This document shows positions 1 to 5,663 of a stretch of DNA of 6,480 nucleotides, in pieces. Below the pieces are notes generated by a model. It was not told where the DNA came from and did no database searches. It saw nothing but the letters and a program-made list of their open reading frames with translations. This stretch comes from JBGQBN01 sp041494805 (GTDB taxonomy: Bacteria > Acidobacteriota > Terriglobia > Terriglobales > Acidobacteriaceae): positions 1-6,480 of the forward strand of contig JBGQBN010000098.1 in assembly GCA_041494805.1 (NCBI GenBank), given 5' to 3'. Numbering within the stretch: the stretch's first letter is position 1; the number at the start of each line of letters is the position of its first letter. Made by a program: the position numbers and the translations under genes.

Positions 1-1
1 A

Positions 2-532
2 GTGGTCAAGCGGGAGCAGTCCCGGCTGCGCAACTTCATTCGTGGGCGCGTGCCCGACCCGCGCGACGCCGAGGAGGTTCTGCAGGACGTCTTCTACAAG
101 CTGGTGGAAGCGAACCGCCTGCTGATGCCGATCGAGCACGTCACCGGCTGGCTGTTTCGCGTGGCGCGCAATCGCATCACCGACCTCTTCCGCAAGAAGA
201 AGCCGGAGAGCTTCAGCAATACTGCCGTCGCGAACGAAGAAGACGACAGCGAACTGTTGCAGTTCGAGGACCTGCTGCCATCGCCCGATGCCGGGCCGGA
301 GGCGCTTTACGCCCGCACCGTGCTTCTCGAGGAACTCGAGTTGGCGCTCGACGAGCTGCCGGAGGAGCAGCGCGAGGTGTTCGTTGCGCACGAGTTGGAA
401 GGGCGCAGCTTCAAGGAGATGGCGGCCGAGACCGGAGTGAGCGTGAATACGCTGCTCTCCCGCAAACGCTATGCGGTGCTGCGTCTGCGCGAGCGATTGC
501 AAAGCATTTACGACGAATTTACGAAAGCGTGA
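2..532 (+). CDS. ECF-type sigma-70 family RNA polymerase sigma factor, probably 5'-partial
   Basis: Alternative sigma factor that would direct RNA polymerase to a specific promoter set. The 176 visible residues hold both ECF domains. Region 2 spans about residues 1-67, with DAEEVLQDVFYKL at 22-34 and the promoter-melting and -10 recognition segment GWLFRVARNRITDLFRKKK at 49-67. An acidic linker of about 45 residues follows. Region 4 spans about 112-166, with LDELPEEQREVF and a helix-turn-helix around SFKEMAAETGVSVNTLLSRKR (136-156). The in-frame GTG at position 2 lies at the window edge. ECF factors usually carry 10-25 more residues before this point, so the real start is probably upstream and outside the window. 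The next gene begins 11 nt after the stop, suggesting co-transcription. Family assignment is secure; ECF subgroup and target regulon cannot be read from this sequence. Confidence 0.9.
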   Translation: MVKREQSRLRNFIRGRVPDPRDAEEVLQDVFYKLVEANRLLMPIEHVTGWLFRVARNRITDLFRKKKPESFSNTAVANEEDDSELLQFEDLLPSPDAGPEALYARTVLLEELELALDELPEEQREVFVAHELEGRSFKEMAAETGVSVNTLLSRKRYAVLRLRERLQSIYDEFTKA

Positions 533-543
533 GGTGACTGAAC

Positions 544-891
544 ATGAGACCGAAAGTAAAGAGACTGATTTTCATTGCTCCGCTGGCGATTCTGGGGATG
601 TTGCTATTTGTCTTCATCGGCGGCGAACTAGTGCTGCACCTGTGGAATTGGCTGTTGCCGCCGCTCTTCGGCTGGCGCCAGGTCACCTTCTGGCAAGCGC
701 TTGGACTTCTGGCGCTGTGCCGGATCCTCTTCGGCGGATTTGGACGGCACGCTTCCGGTCGCTCCAATTACCGCCGTCGCATGGCCGAGCGCTGGGAGCG
801 CATGACCCCTGAGGAACGGGAACGATTGCGGCAAAGCTGGCGCGGACGTTGGGGCTTCTGCCCACCCACCAGCGAGAGCAAGGAGCAATGA
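544..891 (+). CDS. Small two-helix membrane protein downstream of an ECF sigma factor, function unknown
   Basis: 115-residue protein that I do not recognise by name. It has a basic N-terminus (MRPKVKR), a hydrophobic helix at about residues 8-29, a second at about 47-66, and a strongly charged C-terminal half rich in Arg, Glu and Trp (RRRMAERWERMTPEERERLR, about 77-96, then QSWRGRWG). The MTPEERERLR stretch resembles helical segments in Spy/CpxP-like and other small stress proteins, but this is only local similarity. The ATG follows GAGGTGA (531-537) at a good Shine-Dalgarno distance, and the gene sits 11 nt behind the sigma gene, so the two are likely an operon. Position suggests a membrane partner or regulator of the sigma factor; no zinc anti-sigma HxxxCxxC motif is present, so an anti-sigma role is only inference. 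Confidence 0.8.
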   Translation: MRPKVKRLIFIAPLAILGMLLFVFIGGELVLHLWNWLLPPLFGWRQVTFWQALGLLALCRILFGGFGRHASGRSNYRRRMAERWERMTPEERERLRQSWRGRWGFCPPTSESKEQ

Positions 892-937
892 AGTCGTGTC
901 GACGCAGAACCTGACAACCCGCTGCACCCGACCTCTT

Positions 938-943
938 AGGAGG
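938..943 (+). promoter_or_regulatory. Strong Shine-Dalgarno for the DUF4386 gene
   Basis: AGGAGG lies 7 nt before the ATG at 951. It fixes that start, rather than the out-of-frame ATG at 946, and is the clearest ribosome binding site in the window together with that of gap. Confidence 0.8.
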
Positions 944-950
944 AAATGAA

Positions 951-1682
951 ATGACAATCAGCACTATCGCCGAGTCACAACGCAAAGCTGCAAGAGTCGC
1001 GGGATTCACTTACTTATTCACGTGGGCGACCGTGGTCTTTGCTTTCTATGGCATCTACGCTCACCTCGTTGTCACGGGCAATATGGCGGAAACCGCTCGG
1101 AACATCATCGCGCACGAACGACTCTTTCGCGTAGTCATCGCCTGCGATCTGATCTACGGCGCCGGCCTTATCGTACTACTCACAGCGCTTTACGTCATCC
1201 TCGAGCCAGTAAATCGGGGCCTTGCATTGCTGGCAGCATTCTTCAGGCTGGTGTTTGCCGTGATGTGGGTGGGTAGCACGCTCAATCTCTTTGCCGTTCT
1301 GCGGCTCTTGAGCGGCGCTGATTACTTGCGAGTATTTGAAGCAGAGCGATTGCAGGCCATGGTGAGGCTACACCTCCGCGCGGGTTTCGACGCGTATTAC
1401 ATCGGCTTGCTGTTTTGGGGATTGGCGTCCACAGTGTGCAGCTACTTGTGGTTTAAGTCGAACTATATCCCTAGAGCATTGGCTGCCTGGGGCGTGATCT
1501 CGTCTGTATGGGCCGCTGCGTGTGCCTTCGTTTTCTTCATTTTCCCCAGCTTCGGCAAGACAGTGAACCTGTACTCGTTCGATGTGCCAATCGGTATTTT
1601 CGAAATAGCAACGAGTTTTTGGCTTCTGTTCAAGGGATTAAGGTCATCTGGGATAGCTGAGCCCGATAAAGTAAGCGGTTGA
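951..1682 (+). CDS. DUF4386-type integral membrane protein
   Basis: 243-residue protein with about six predicted membrane helices (roughly residues 17-39, 59-84, 89-117, 148-168, 177-199 and 212-230). The N-terminal pattern RKAARVAGFTYLFTWATVVF, the mid-protein HERLFRVVIACDLIYGAG and the C-terminal PSFGKTVNLYSFDVPIGIFE are typical of the DUF4386 family, whose biochemical role is unknown. The length is normal for the family and both ends look intact. The start is set by AGGAGG 7 nt upstream. A 59-nt gap separates it from the small membrane protein before it, so read-through from the sigma operon is possible. Codon use looks less strictly GC-ending than in the glycolytic genes, with codons such as TTA, ATA, AGA and GTA, which may hint at a different history. 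No catalytic motif is evident and I infer no specific function. Confidence 0.85.
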   Translation: MTISTIAESQRKAARVAGFTYLFTWATVVFAFYGIYAHLVVTGNMAETARNIIAHERLFRVVIACDLIYGAGLIVLLTALYVILEPVNRGLALLAAFFRLVFAVMWVGSTLNLFAVLRLLSGADYLRVFEAERLQAMVRLHLRAGFDAYYIGLLFWGLASTVCSYLWFKSNYIPRALAAWGVISSVWAAACAFVFFIFPSFGKTVNLYSFDVPIGIFEIATSFWLLFKGLRSSGIAEPDKVSG

Positions 1683-1883
1683 GCACAGGCCGGTTCGCCA
1701 GATTGCGTACCCGAAGCCCGATCCCTGCCCACGTGTACGATGGCCGGGCTTCCCGAAACTAACCCACTACCGCAAATCGCCCTCATTTGCCCCTTCCTCC
1801 AGTCCCCTGTTACCATTTTCATTCTGTTCTCAGGCCCGCAATTTCCCGCAGTCCTTAGTCTTCATCAAATCTTCGGAGGTGAC
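1683..1883. other. Intergenic region before gap: weak hairpin, no clear gene
   Basis: The largest gene-free stretch in the window (201 nt). An 8-bp inverted repeat, GAAGCCCG (1713-1720) and CGGGCTTC (1745-1752), is separated by 24 nt; it might end transcription of the upstream gene but has no T-run. A weak promoter-like pair, TTGCCC (1787-1792) and TACCAT (1811-1816) with 18-nt spacing, matches the sigma-70 consensus at 4 of 6 bases in each box and could serve gap; chance occurrence is quite possible. The reading frame of gap stays open back to an ATG at 1740, but that extension lacks family similarity. Confidence 0.35.
1875..1882 (+). promoter_or_regulatory. Shine-Dalgarno that fixes the gap start
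   Basis: GGAGGTGA, a near-perfect match to the anti-Shine-Dalgarno, sits directly before ATG 1884. It selects that codon over the in-frame ATG at 1740, which would add 48 residues unlike any GAPDH N-terminus. Confidence 0.85.
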
Positions 1884-2894
1884 ATGGCAATCAAAGTTGG
1901 CATCAACGGGTTCGGACGCATCGGGCGCAACGTGTTGCGCGCCTCGCTGGACGATCCCAACATCGAATTCGTCGCGGTCAACGACCTCACCGATCCCAAG
2001 ACTCTTGCCCATCTGTTGAAGTACGATTCCATACTGGGGAACCTTAAGCACACGATCTCTGCCGGCGCCGACAGCATCACCGTCGAGGGCCGCACCTTCA
2101 AGGTGTTCGCAGAAAAAGATCCGGCCAAGCTGCCCTGGGAGTCGGTCGGCGCGCAGGTCGTGCTTGAATCCACCGGCCGCTTCACCGACGCTAACGATGC
2201 TAGGAAGCACATGCGCGGCCCGGTGAAAAAGGTCATCATCTCCGCCCCGGCGAAGAATGAAGACGTCACCATCGTGCTGGGTGTCAACCAGCAGGTCTAC
2301 GATCCGGCCAAGCATCACATTATTTCCAATGCATCCTGTACCACCAACTGCCTGGCGCCAATCGCGAAGGTGGTCAACGACAACTTCAAGATTGTCAGCG
2401 GAACCATGACCACCATCCACTCCTATACCAATGATCAGGTGATCCTCGACTTCCCGCACAAAGACCTGCGTCGGGCCCGCGCCGCGGCAGTTTCCATGAT
2501 TCCGACCTCGACCGGAGCCGCCAAGGCATTGAAACTTGTAATCCCTGATTTGGCCGGCAAGTTGGATGGCTTTGCCATGCGCGTTCCCACTCCCAACGTC
2601 TCGGTCGTGGACTTGGTCACGTTCGTGGAGAAGAAAACCTCCCGGGAGGAAGTGAACGCCGCTCTGAAGAAAGCATCAGAATCCGGACCTCTGAAGGGGA
2701 TTCTGGGGTACGAGGAAAACGAACTGGTCTCCGCCGATTTCAAGGGCGACGGCCGCTCTTCCATCGTGGATGCGCCCATGACCCTGGTCGTGGCCGGCAA
2801 CTGCGTCAAGGTCATCTCGTGGTACGACAACGAGTGGGGCTATTCCAGCCGCGTCCGCGACCTGATCAACTACATCGCCAGCAAAGGTCTGTAA
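1884..2894 (+). CDS. gap: Type I glyceraldehyde-3-phosphate dehydrogenase
   Basis: Cytoplasmic enzyme that oxidises and phosphorylates glyceraldehyde-3-phosphate to 1,3-bisphosphoglycerate with reduction of NAD(P). The 336 residues match the usual family length. The N-terminal Rossmann fold shows KVGINGFGRIGR (4-15). Asn33-Asp34 in AVNDLTD, together with LDFPHKDLRRAR (188-199), favours NAD over NADP by analogy with characterised GAPDHs; this cofactor call is inference. The active site is intact: Cys152 in SNASCTTNCLAP, His179 in TTIHSYTNDQ, then STGAAKA and the C-terminal WYDNEWGYSSRV. The start at 1884 is set by the adjacent Shine-Dalgarno and by the family N-terminus MAIKVGINGFG. It is the first of three glycolytic genes on this strand; pgk begins 97 nt downstream across a palindromic spacer. 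Confidence 0.97.
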   Translation: MAIKVGINGFGRIGRNVLRASLDDPNIEFVAVNDLTDPKTLAHLLKYDSILGNLKHTISAGADSITVEGRTFKVFAEKDPAKLPWESVGAQVVLESTGRFTDANDARKHMRGPVKKVIISAPAKNEDVTIVLGVNQQVYDPAKHHIISNASCTTNCLAPIAKVVNDNFKIVSGTMTTIHSYTNDQVILDFPHKDLRRARAAAVSMIPTSTGAAKALKLVIPDLAGKLDGFAMRVPTPNVSVVDLVTFVEKKTSREEVNAALKKASESGPLKGILGYEENELVSADFKGDGRSSIVDAPMTLVVAGNCVKVISWYDNEWGYSSRVRDLINYIASKGL

Positions 2895-2897
2895 TGT

Positions 2898-2920
2898 GAA
2901 TGTGTGAATATGAATGTGTG
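2898..2920 (+). repeat. Short direct repeat in the gap-pgk spacer
   Basis: GAATGTGTG occurs at 2898-2906 and again at 2912-2920, separated by AATAT. It starts four bases after the gap stop codon and abuts the palindrome at 2922-2941. It may be slippage-derived or the flank of an inserted repeat; no function is implied. Confidence 0.6.
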
Positions 2921-2921
2921 G

Positions 2922-2941
2922 CGCGGGCACTCCTGCCCGCG
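2922..2941. repeat. Perfect 8-bp inverted repeat in the gap-pgk spacer (REP-like)
   Basis: CGCGGGCA (2922-2929) and TGCCCGCG (2934-2941) are perfect inverted arms around the 4-nt loop CTCC, giving a very stable hairpin on either strand. There is no T-run after it, so it is not a standard intrinsic terminator. It could tune read-through or message stability between gap and pgk, or be a copy of a dispersed extragenic palindrome; the second is inferred from the similar palindromes in later spacers. Confidence 0.6.
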
Positions 2942-2991
2942 TCTCACCACGAAAAAGGACGCATTCCCCAGCACGACTCTAGAAAAACTCC

Positions 2992-4203
2992 ATGCCCAAA
3001 CTCTCCATCCGCGACCTCCCGCTCAACGATCACCGCATCTTCATGCGTGTAGATTTCAACGTCCCCCTAGAAGATGGACGGGTAATGGACGACACCCGCA
3101 TCCGCGAGACCCTGCCCACGATCGAGTACGCGCTGCGTCACGGGGCTCGGCTGATTCTGGCTTCGCATCTCGGCCGTCCCAAGGGCAAACCCAATCCCAA
3201 GATGAGCCTCAAGCCCGCCGCCGAGCGCTTGCGCATGCTGCTGGACAAAGAGTTGGCGCGTGGAGAAAACGTCGGGTTCTGCCCCGATTGTGTCGGTCCG
3301 GAGGCCGAAGAGGTCGCCGGAAAGCTGGAAAAAGGGCAAACCCTGCTGCTGGAAAATCTGCGCTTCCACGCCGAAGAAGAAGCCAACGACGAAAAGTTCT
3401 CCAAACAGCTGGCCGCTCTGGCCGACTACTACGTCAATGACGCGTTCGGCACGGCGCATCGCGCGCACGCTTCCACGGTTGGCATCACTAAGTTTGTCAA
3501 GAAATCCGCCGCCGGATTGTTAATGGAGAAAGAACTCGAATACCTGGGCAAGGCCCTGCAACATCCGGAGCGGCCTTTTATCGCCATCCTGGGCGGGGCG
3601 AAGGTCAGCGACAAAATTGACCTCATCCGCAACCTGATGACCAAGGTGGACGCCCTCATCATCGGTGGCGGCATGGCTTACACGTTCCTGAAGGCCCAGG
3701 GCGAGCCAGTGGGCAAATCTCTGGTGGAAGAAGACAAGGTCGAACTCGCCCGCCAACTCTTGCAGGAAGCCAAGACCCACAAGTTGAAGTTCCTGCTGCC
3801 GGTGGATCACATCGTGGCCGACAGGATTGACGCCAATGCGGCTGTGCGGACGGTGAACAGCGGTCATGCCATTCCGTCGAACCTGATGGCTTTGGACATT
3901 GGCCCCCAAACCATTGAGGCTTTCTCGGAAGAAATCTCTGGAGCCCGCACCATCGTGTGGAATGGGCCCATGGGCGTGTTCGAAGTTGCACCCTTCGCCA
4001 AGGGCACTTTCAAGATTGCCCATGCCGTGGCTGAGAATGTCGGAGCGATTACAATCGTGGGCGGAGGCGACTCGGTCGCGGCCGTGCACGCGGCCGGTGT
4101 CGCCGAAAAAATCACCCACATTTCCACCGGTGGCGGCGCGTCGTTAGAGTTCCTCGAAGGCAAAAAGTTGCCTGGAGTCGAGGCGCTGACAGACAAGCGG
4201 TGA
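2992..4203 (+). CDS. pgk: Phosphoglycerate kinase
   Basis: Cytoplasmic kinase that transfers phosphate from 1,3-bisphosphoglycerate to ADP, making 3-phosphoglycerate and ATP. The 403 residues match the normal bacterial length. The N-terminal substrate domain has RVDFNVP (19-25), SHLGRPKGK (58-66), ENLRFH (121-126) and DAFGTAHRAHAS (150-161). The C-terminal nucleotide domain has GGAKVSDKI (201-209), WNGPMGVFE (323-331), GGGDSVAA (357-364) and STGGGASLEFLEGKKLPGVEAL (378-399). All key elements are present. The ATG at 2992 gives the family N-terminus (MPKLSIRDL...), but the bases before it (CTAGAAAAACTCC) hold no clear Shine-Dalgarno, unlike gap, so translation initiation may be weaker or use another signal. 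It lies between gap (97 nt upstream) and tpiA (119 nt downstream). Confidence 0.97.
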   Translation: MPKLSIRDLPLNDHRIFMRVDFNVPLEDGRVMDDTRIRETLPTIEYALRHGARLILASHLGRPKGKPNPKMSLKPAAERLRMLLDKELARGENVGFCPDCVGPEAEEVAGKLEKGQTLLLENLRFHAEEEANDEKFSKQLAALADYYVNDAFGTAHRAHASTVGITKFVKKSAAGLLMEKELEYLGKALQHPERPFIAILGGAKVSDKIDLIRNLMTKVDALIIGGGMAYTFLKAQGEPVGKSLVEEDKVELARQLLQEAKTHKLKFLLPVDHIVADRIDANAAVRTVNSGHAIPSNLMALDIGPQTIEAFSEEISGARTIVWNGPMGVFEVAPFAKGTFKIAHAVAENVGAITIVGGGDSVAAVHAAGVAEKITHISTGGGASLEFLEGKKLPGVEALTDKR

Positions 4204-4206
4204 CAG

Positions 4207-4252
4207 GGGCGGCTGCCTGAACCCTGAAATACTCACGTAGGGACAGCCGCCC
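4207..4252. repeat. 9-bp inverted repeat in the pgk-tpiA spacer
   Basis: GGGCGGCTG (4207-4215) and CAGCCGCCC (4244-4252) are perfect inverted arms separated by 28 nt. CCCT (4222-4225) and AGGG (4239-4242) inside could extend the structure. The right arm overlaps a competing imperfect hairpin (4241-4262). No T-run follows. It begins 4 nt after the pgk stop codon. Confidence 0.5.
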
Positions 4253-4262
4253 TCGGAGGTCC
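4241..4262. repeat. Imperfect hairpin, possibly a degraded extragenic palindrome
   Basis: GGACAGCCG (4241-4249) and CGGAGGTCC (4254-4262) pair at 7 of 9 positions around the loop CCCT, with two central mismatches. A small hairpin follows at 4264-4279 (CCGGG/CCCGG). The design, a GC-rich stem with a 4-nt pyrimidine-rich loop, resembles the palindrome in the gap-pgk spacer. Confidence 0.4.
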
Positions 4263-4322
4263 ACCGGGCGCAAACCCGGAAATCTTGCCTGACACTAAGT
4301 GCCGCTGTGATGAAAGGACCCC

Positions 4323-5075
4323 ATGCCCCGCAAAAAACTGATGGCCGCAAACTGGAAGATGTACAAAACGCCCGACCAGGCACGAGACTTCTTCCGCGAT
4401 TTCCTACCGATGGTCGCAAGCCACGACCGGGACGAGATAGTGGTCTGTCCCCCAACCATGTGCCTCCCCGCCGCCGTCGAAGCCACCAAAGGCTCCAACG
4501 TCGCGATCAGCGGGCAAAACGTGCACTGGGAGAAAGAAGGCGCCTACACCGGCGAAACTTCCGTGACCATGTTATTGGCGGCCGGCTGTACCCACGTAGT
4601 CATCGGACACTCCGAGCGCCGCCAATACTTCGGCGAGACCGACGACACGGTAAACCTCAAACTAAAAACAGCGCTCGAAGCCGGACTAACCCCCATCGTC
4701 TGCGTAGGAGAAGTACTGGAAGAACGCGAAGCCAACCTGACCGAAGATGTACTTCGCCGCCAATGCCTGCGCGCCTTCCACGCCATCTCCGGCAAGAAAG
4801 CCGGAAAATTGGTAGTGGCCTACGAGCCCGTCTGGGCGATTGGCACCGGAAAAACCGCCACGCCTCAGCTAGCCGCCGAAGCGCACCTATTGATCCGCGG
4901 CGAAGCCGCCAAAGCCTTTGGCCAAGCAATGGCCGATAACCTCCGCATCCTGTACGGCGGCTCAGTAAAACCAGAAAACGCCCAGACCCTCATGGCCGAA
5001 GAAGAGATCGATGGCGCCCTGGTAGGCGGCGCTAGCCTGGACCCGAAAACGTTTGCGGCAATCGTGAAGTACTGA
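4323..5075 (+). CDS. tpiA: Triose-phosphate isomerase
   Basis: Cytoplasmic TIM-barrel enzyme that interconverts dihydroxyacetone phosphate and glyceraldehyde-3-phosphate, feeding the GAPDH encoded upstream. The 250 residues match the usual length. Active-site residues are all visible: Asn10 and Lys12 in AANWKMYK, His96 in VIGHSERRQYFGE (93-105), and catalytic Glu168 in AYEPVWAIGTGK (166-177), which runs into flexible loop 6. The phosphate-binding YGGSVKPEN (211-219) and GALVGGASLDP (231-241) close the barrel. The ATG at 4323 gives the expected N-terminus and follows AAAGGA (4313-4318) at a rather short spacing. Its coding strand favours C and A at wobble positions, unlike secG and the hydrolase gene downstream. 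Confidence 0.97.
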   Translation: MPRKKLMAANWKMYKTPDQARDFFRDFLPMVASHDRDEIVVCPPTMCLPAAVEATKGSNVAISGQNVHWEKEGAYTGETSVTMLLAAGCTHVVIGHSERRQYFGETDDTVNLKLKTALEAGLTPIVCVGEVLEEREANLTEDVLRRQCLRAFHAISGKKAGKLVVAYEPVWAIGTGKTATPQLAAEAHLLIRGEAAKAFGQAMADNLRILYGGSVKPENAQTLMAEEEIDGALVGGASLDPKTFAAIVKY

Positions 5076-5098
5076 TTTCAAGAATTCTCCGTATCTCG

Positions 5099-5111
5099 GC
5101 GCCTCCGGCGC
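5099..5111. other. Small GC hairpin after tpiA, doubtful terminator
   Basis: GCGCC (5099-5103) and GGCGC (5107-5111) form a 5-bp stem with a 3-nt loop, 23 nt after the tpiA stop. The following bases (AAGCTAAGCCTTTG) lack a real U-tract, so intrinsic termination here is doubtful. Confidence 0.25.
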
Positions 5112-5123
5112 AAGCTAAGCCTT

Positions 5124-5132
5124 TGCTATAAT
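5124..5132 (+). promoter_or_regulatory. Extended -10 promoter for tRNA-Leu
   Basis: TGCTATAAT contains a perfect TATAAT (5127-5132) preceded by the TGn extension. No good -35 box lies 16-18 bp upstream, as expected for extended -10 promoters. A transcript would begin near 5139, about nine bases before the mature tRNA 5' end at 5148. With no terminator visible after the tRNA, it may also transcribe secG. Confidence 0.65.
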
Positions 5133-5147
5133 CAACAGCAACCTCTT

Positions 5148-5232
5148 GCGGAAGTGGTGGAACTGGCAGACACACCATCTTGAGGGGGTGGCGCCGTGAG
5201 GCGTGGGGGTTCAAATCCCCCCTTCCGCACCA
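5148..5232 (+). tRNA. tRNA-Leu, anticodon GAG
   Basis: An 85-nt class II tRNA that folds fully by eye. The acceptor arms are GCGGAAG (5148-5154) and CTTCCGC (5222-5228), followed by discriminator A and genome-encoded CCA (5230-5232). The D-stem is GTG/CAC (5157-5159, 5171-5173), with the conserved GG of the loop at 5165-5166. The anticodon stem is CCATC/GGTGG with one T-G pair, and loop TTGAGGG places GAG at 5182-5184, reading CUC and CUU leucine codons. The long variable arm CGCC-GTGA-GGCG (5192-5203) is characteristic of Leu and Ser tRNAs, and A73 supports Leu. The T-arm is GGGGG-TTCAAAT-CCCCC (5205-5221). It lies 72 nt after tpiA and 43 nt before secG. Confidence 0.96.
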
Positions 5233-5275
5233 TTGCACTTATTTTCCAGGGAGATACGGGGCCGGGCGAAACAGA

Positions 5276-5608
5276 ATGATTACACTGATTACGATTGTCC
5301 ATATTATTGTTTGCTTCTTCCTCATCATCGTGGTGCTGCTGCAGAGCGGCAAGAGCGGCGACATTGCGGCGGCGTTTGGGGGGATGGGGAGCCAGACTGC
5401 TTTTGGGCCGCGGGGCGCAGCTACTGCCCTTTCCCGGGCTACTACCTGGTCGGCCATCATCTTTATGGTGACTTCGATTACGCTTGCGGTTTTTGCCTCG
5501 CGTCGAGGTGGTGGTTCGAGCTCGGTGCTGCAGGGCGTGAAGCCTTCGCAGTCGCAGTCGCAGTCGCAGCCGGCCGCACCGGCGACACCGCCAGCCCCTC
5601 AGAAGTAG
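5276..5608 (+). CDS. secG: Preprotein translocase subunit SecG
   Basis: Small inner-membrane subunit of the SecYEG channel that helps SecA-driven protein export. The 110 residues show two membrane helices (about 3-22 and 57-75) flanking the family signature LLQSGKSGDIAAAFGGMGSQ (21-40), then TAFGPRGAATALSRATTW (41-58). After the second helix comes a low-complexity tail with four Ser-Gln pairs (91-98) and a Pro/Ala-rich end. The frame stays open back into the tRNA, but ATG 5276 gives the canonical start MITLITIVHIIV and clears the tRNA. Its Shine-Dalgarno is weak; the best purine run (GGGAGA, about 5249-5254) is too far upstream. Linkage of tpiA, secG and a tRNA-Leu is common in bacteria, supporting the call. 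Transcription probably comes from the promoter ahead of the tRNA. Confidence 0.93.
   Translation: MITLITIVHIIVCFFLIIVVLLQSGKSGDIAAAFGGMGSQTAFGPRGAATALSRATTWSAIIFMVTSITLAVFASRRGGGSSSVLQGVKPSQSQSQSQPAAPATPPAPQK
5546..5569 (+). repeat. In-frame TCGCAG microrepeat (four copies) in the secG tail
   Basis: Four perfect head-to-tail copies of the hexamer TCGCAG encode SQSQSQSQ in the hydrophilic tail. Hexamer slippage keeps frame, so copy number may vary between strains with little effect on SecG. Confidence 0.8.
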
Positions 5609-5620
5609 GCGTGGCGGTCA

Positions 5621-5655
5621 GTTCTCAGTTCTCAGCGAGAAAACAAACTGAGAGC
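5621..5655. repeat. 10-bp inverted repeat with internal direct repeat, between secG and the hydrolase
   Basis: GTTCTCAGTT (5621-5630) pairs with AACTGAGAGC (5646-5655), nine Watson-Crick pairs and one T-G, around a 15-nt loop that can itself pair CTC with GAG. The left arm is part of a direct repeat of CAGTTCT (from 5619 and 5626). It begins 12 nt after the secG stop and ends 8 nt before the next ATG, so the folded RNA would hold the purine-rich GAGAG that may be that gene's ribosome binding site. There is no T-run for a terminator. Confidence 0.55.
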
Positions 5656-5663
5656 GAGCCTTC

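Noticed and set aside
1740..1883. N-terminal extension of the gap reading frame to an upstream ATG
   Set aside because: The 48 extra residues do not resemble any GAPDH, and a near-perfect Shine-Dalgarno directly precedes the canonical start at 1884.
1830..2459. 209-residue minus-strand frame opposite gap
   Set aside because: It mirrors conserved GAPDH codons and shows no family features; treated as a shadow frame.
2922..2941. Rho-independent terminator after gap
   Set aside because: The stem is strong, but the following bases (TCTCACCACG) contain no T-run, so standard intrinsic termination is unlikely.
4307..4939. 210-residue reading frame overlapping tpiA in another frame
   Set aside because: Its translation is almost entirely Arg/Pro/Ser-rich, typical of an out-of-frame reading of GC-rich DNA, and tpiA is unambiguous.
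5148..5232. Integration site of a mobile element at the tRNA 3' end
   Set aside because: The tRNA is followed within 43 nt by secG, there is no integrase, and no duplicate of the tRNA 3' end was seen downstream.
5180..5275. SecG start inside the tRNA-Leu gene
   Set aside because: The frame is open there, but those codons are tRNA sequence and SecG's conserved N-terminus begins at the ATG at 5276.
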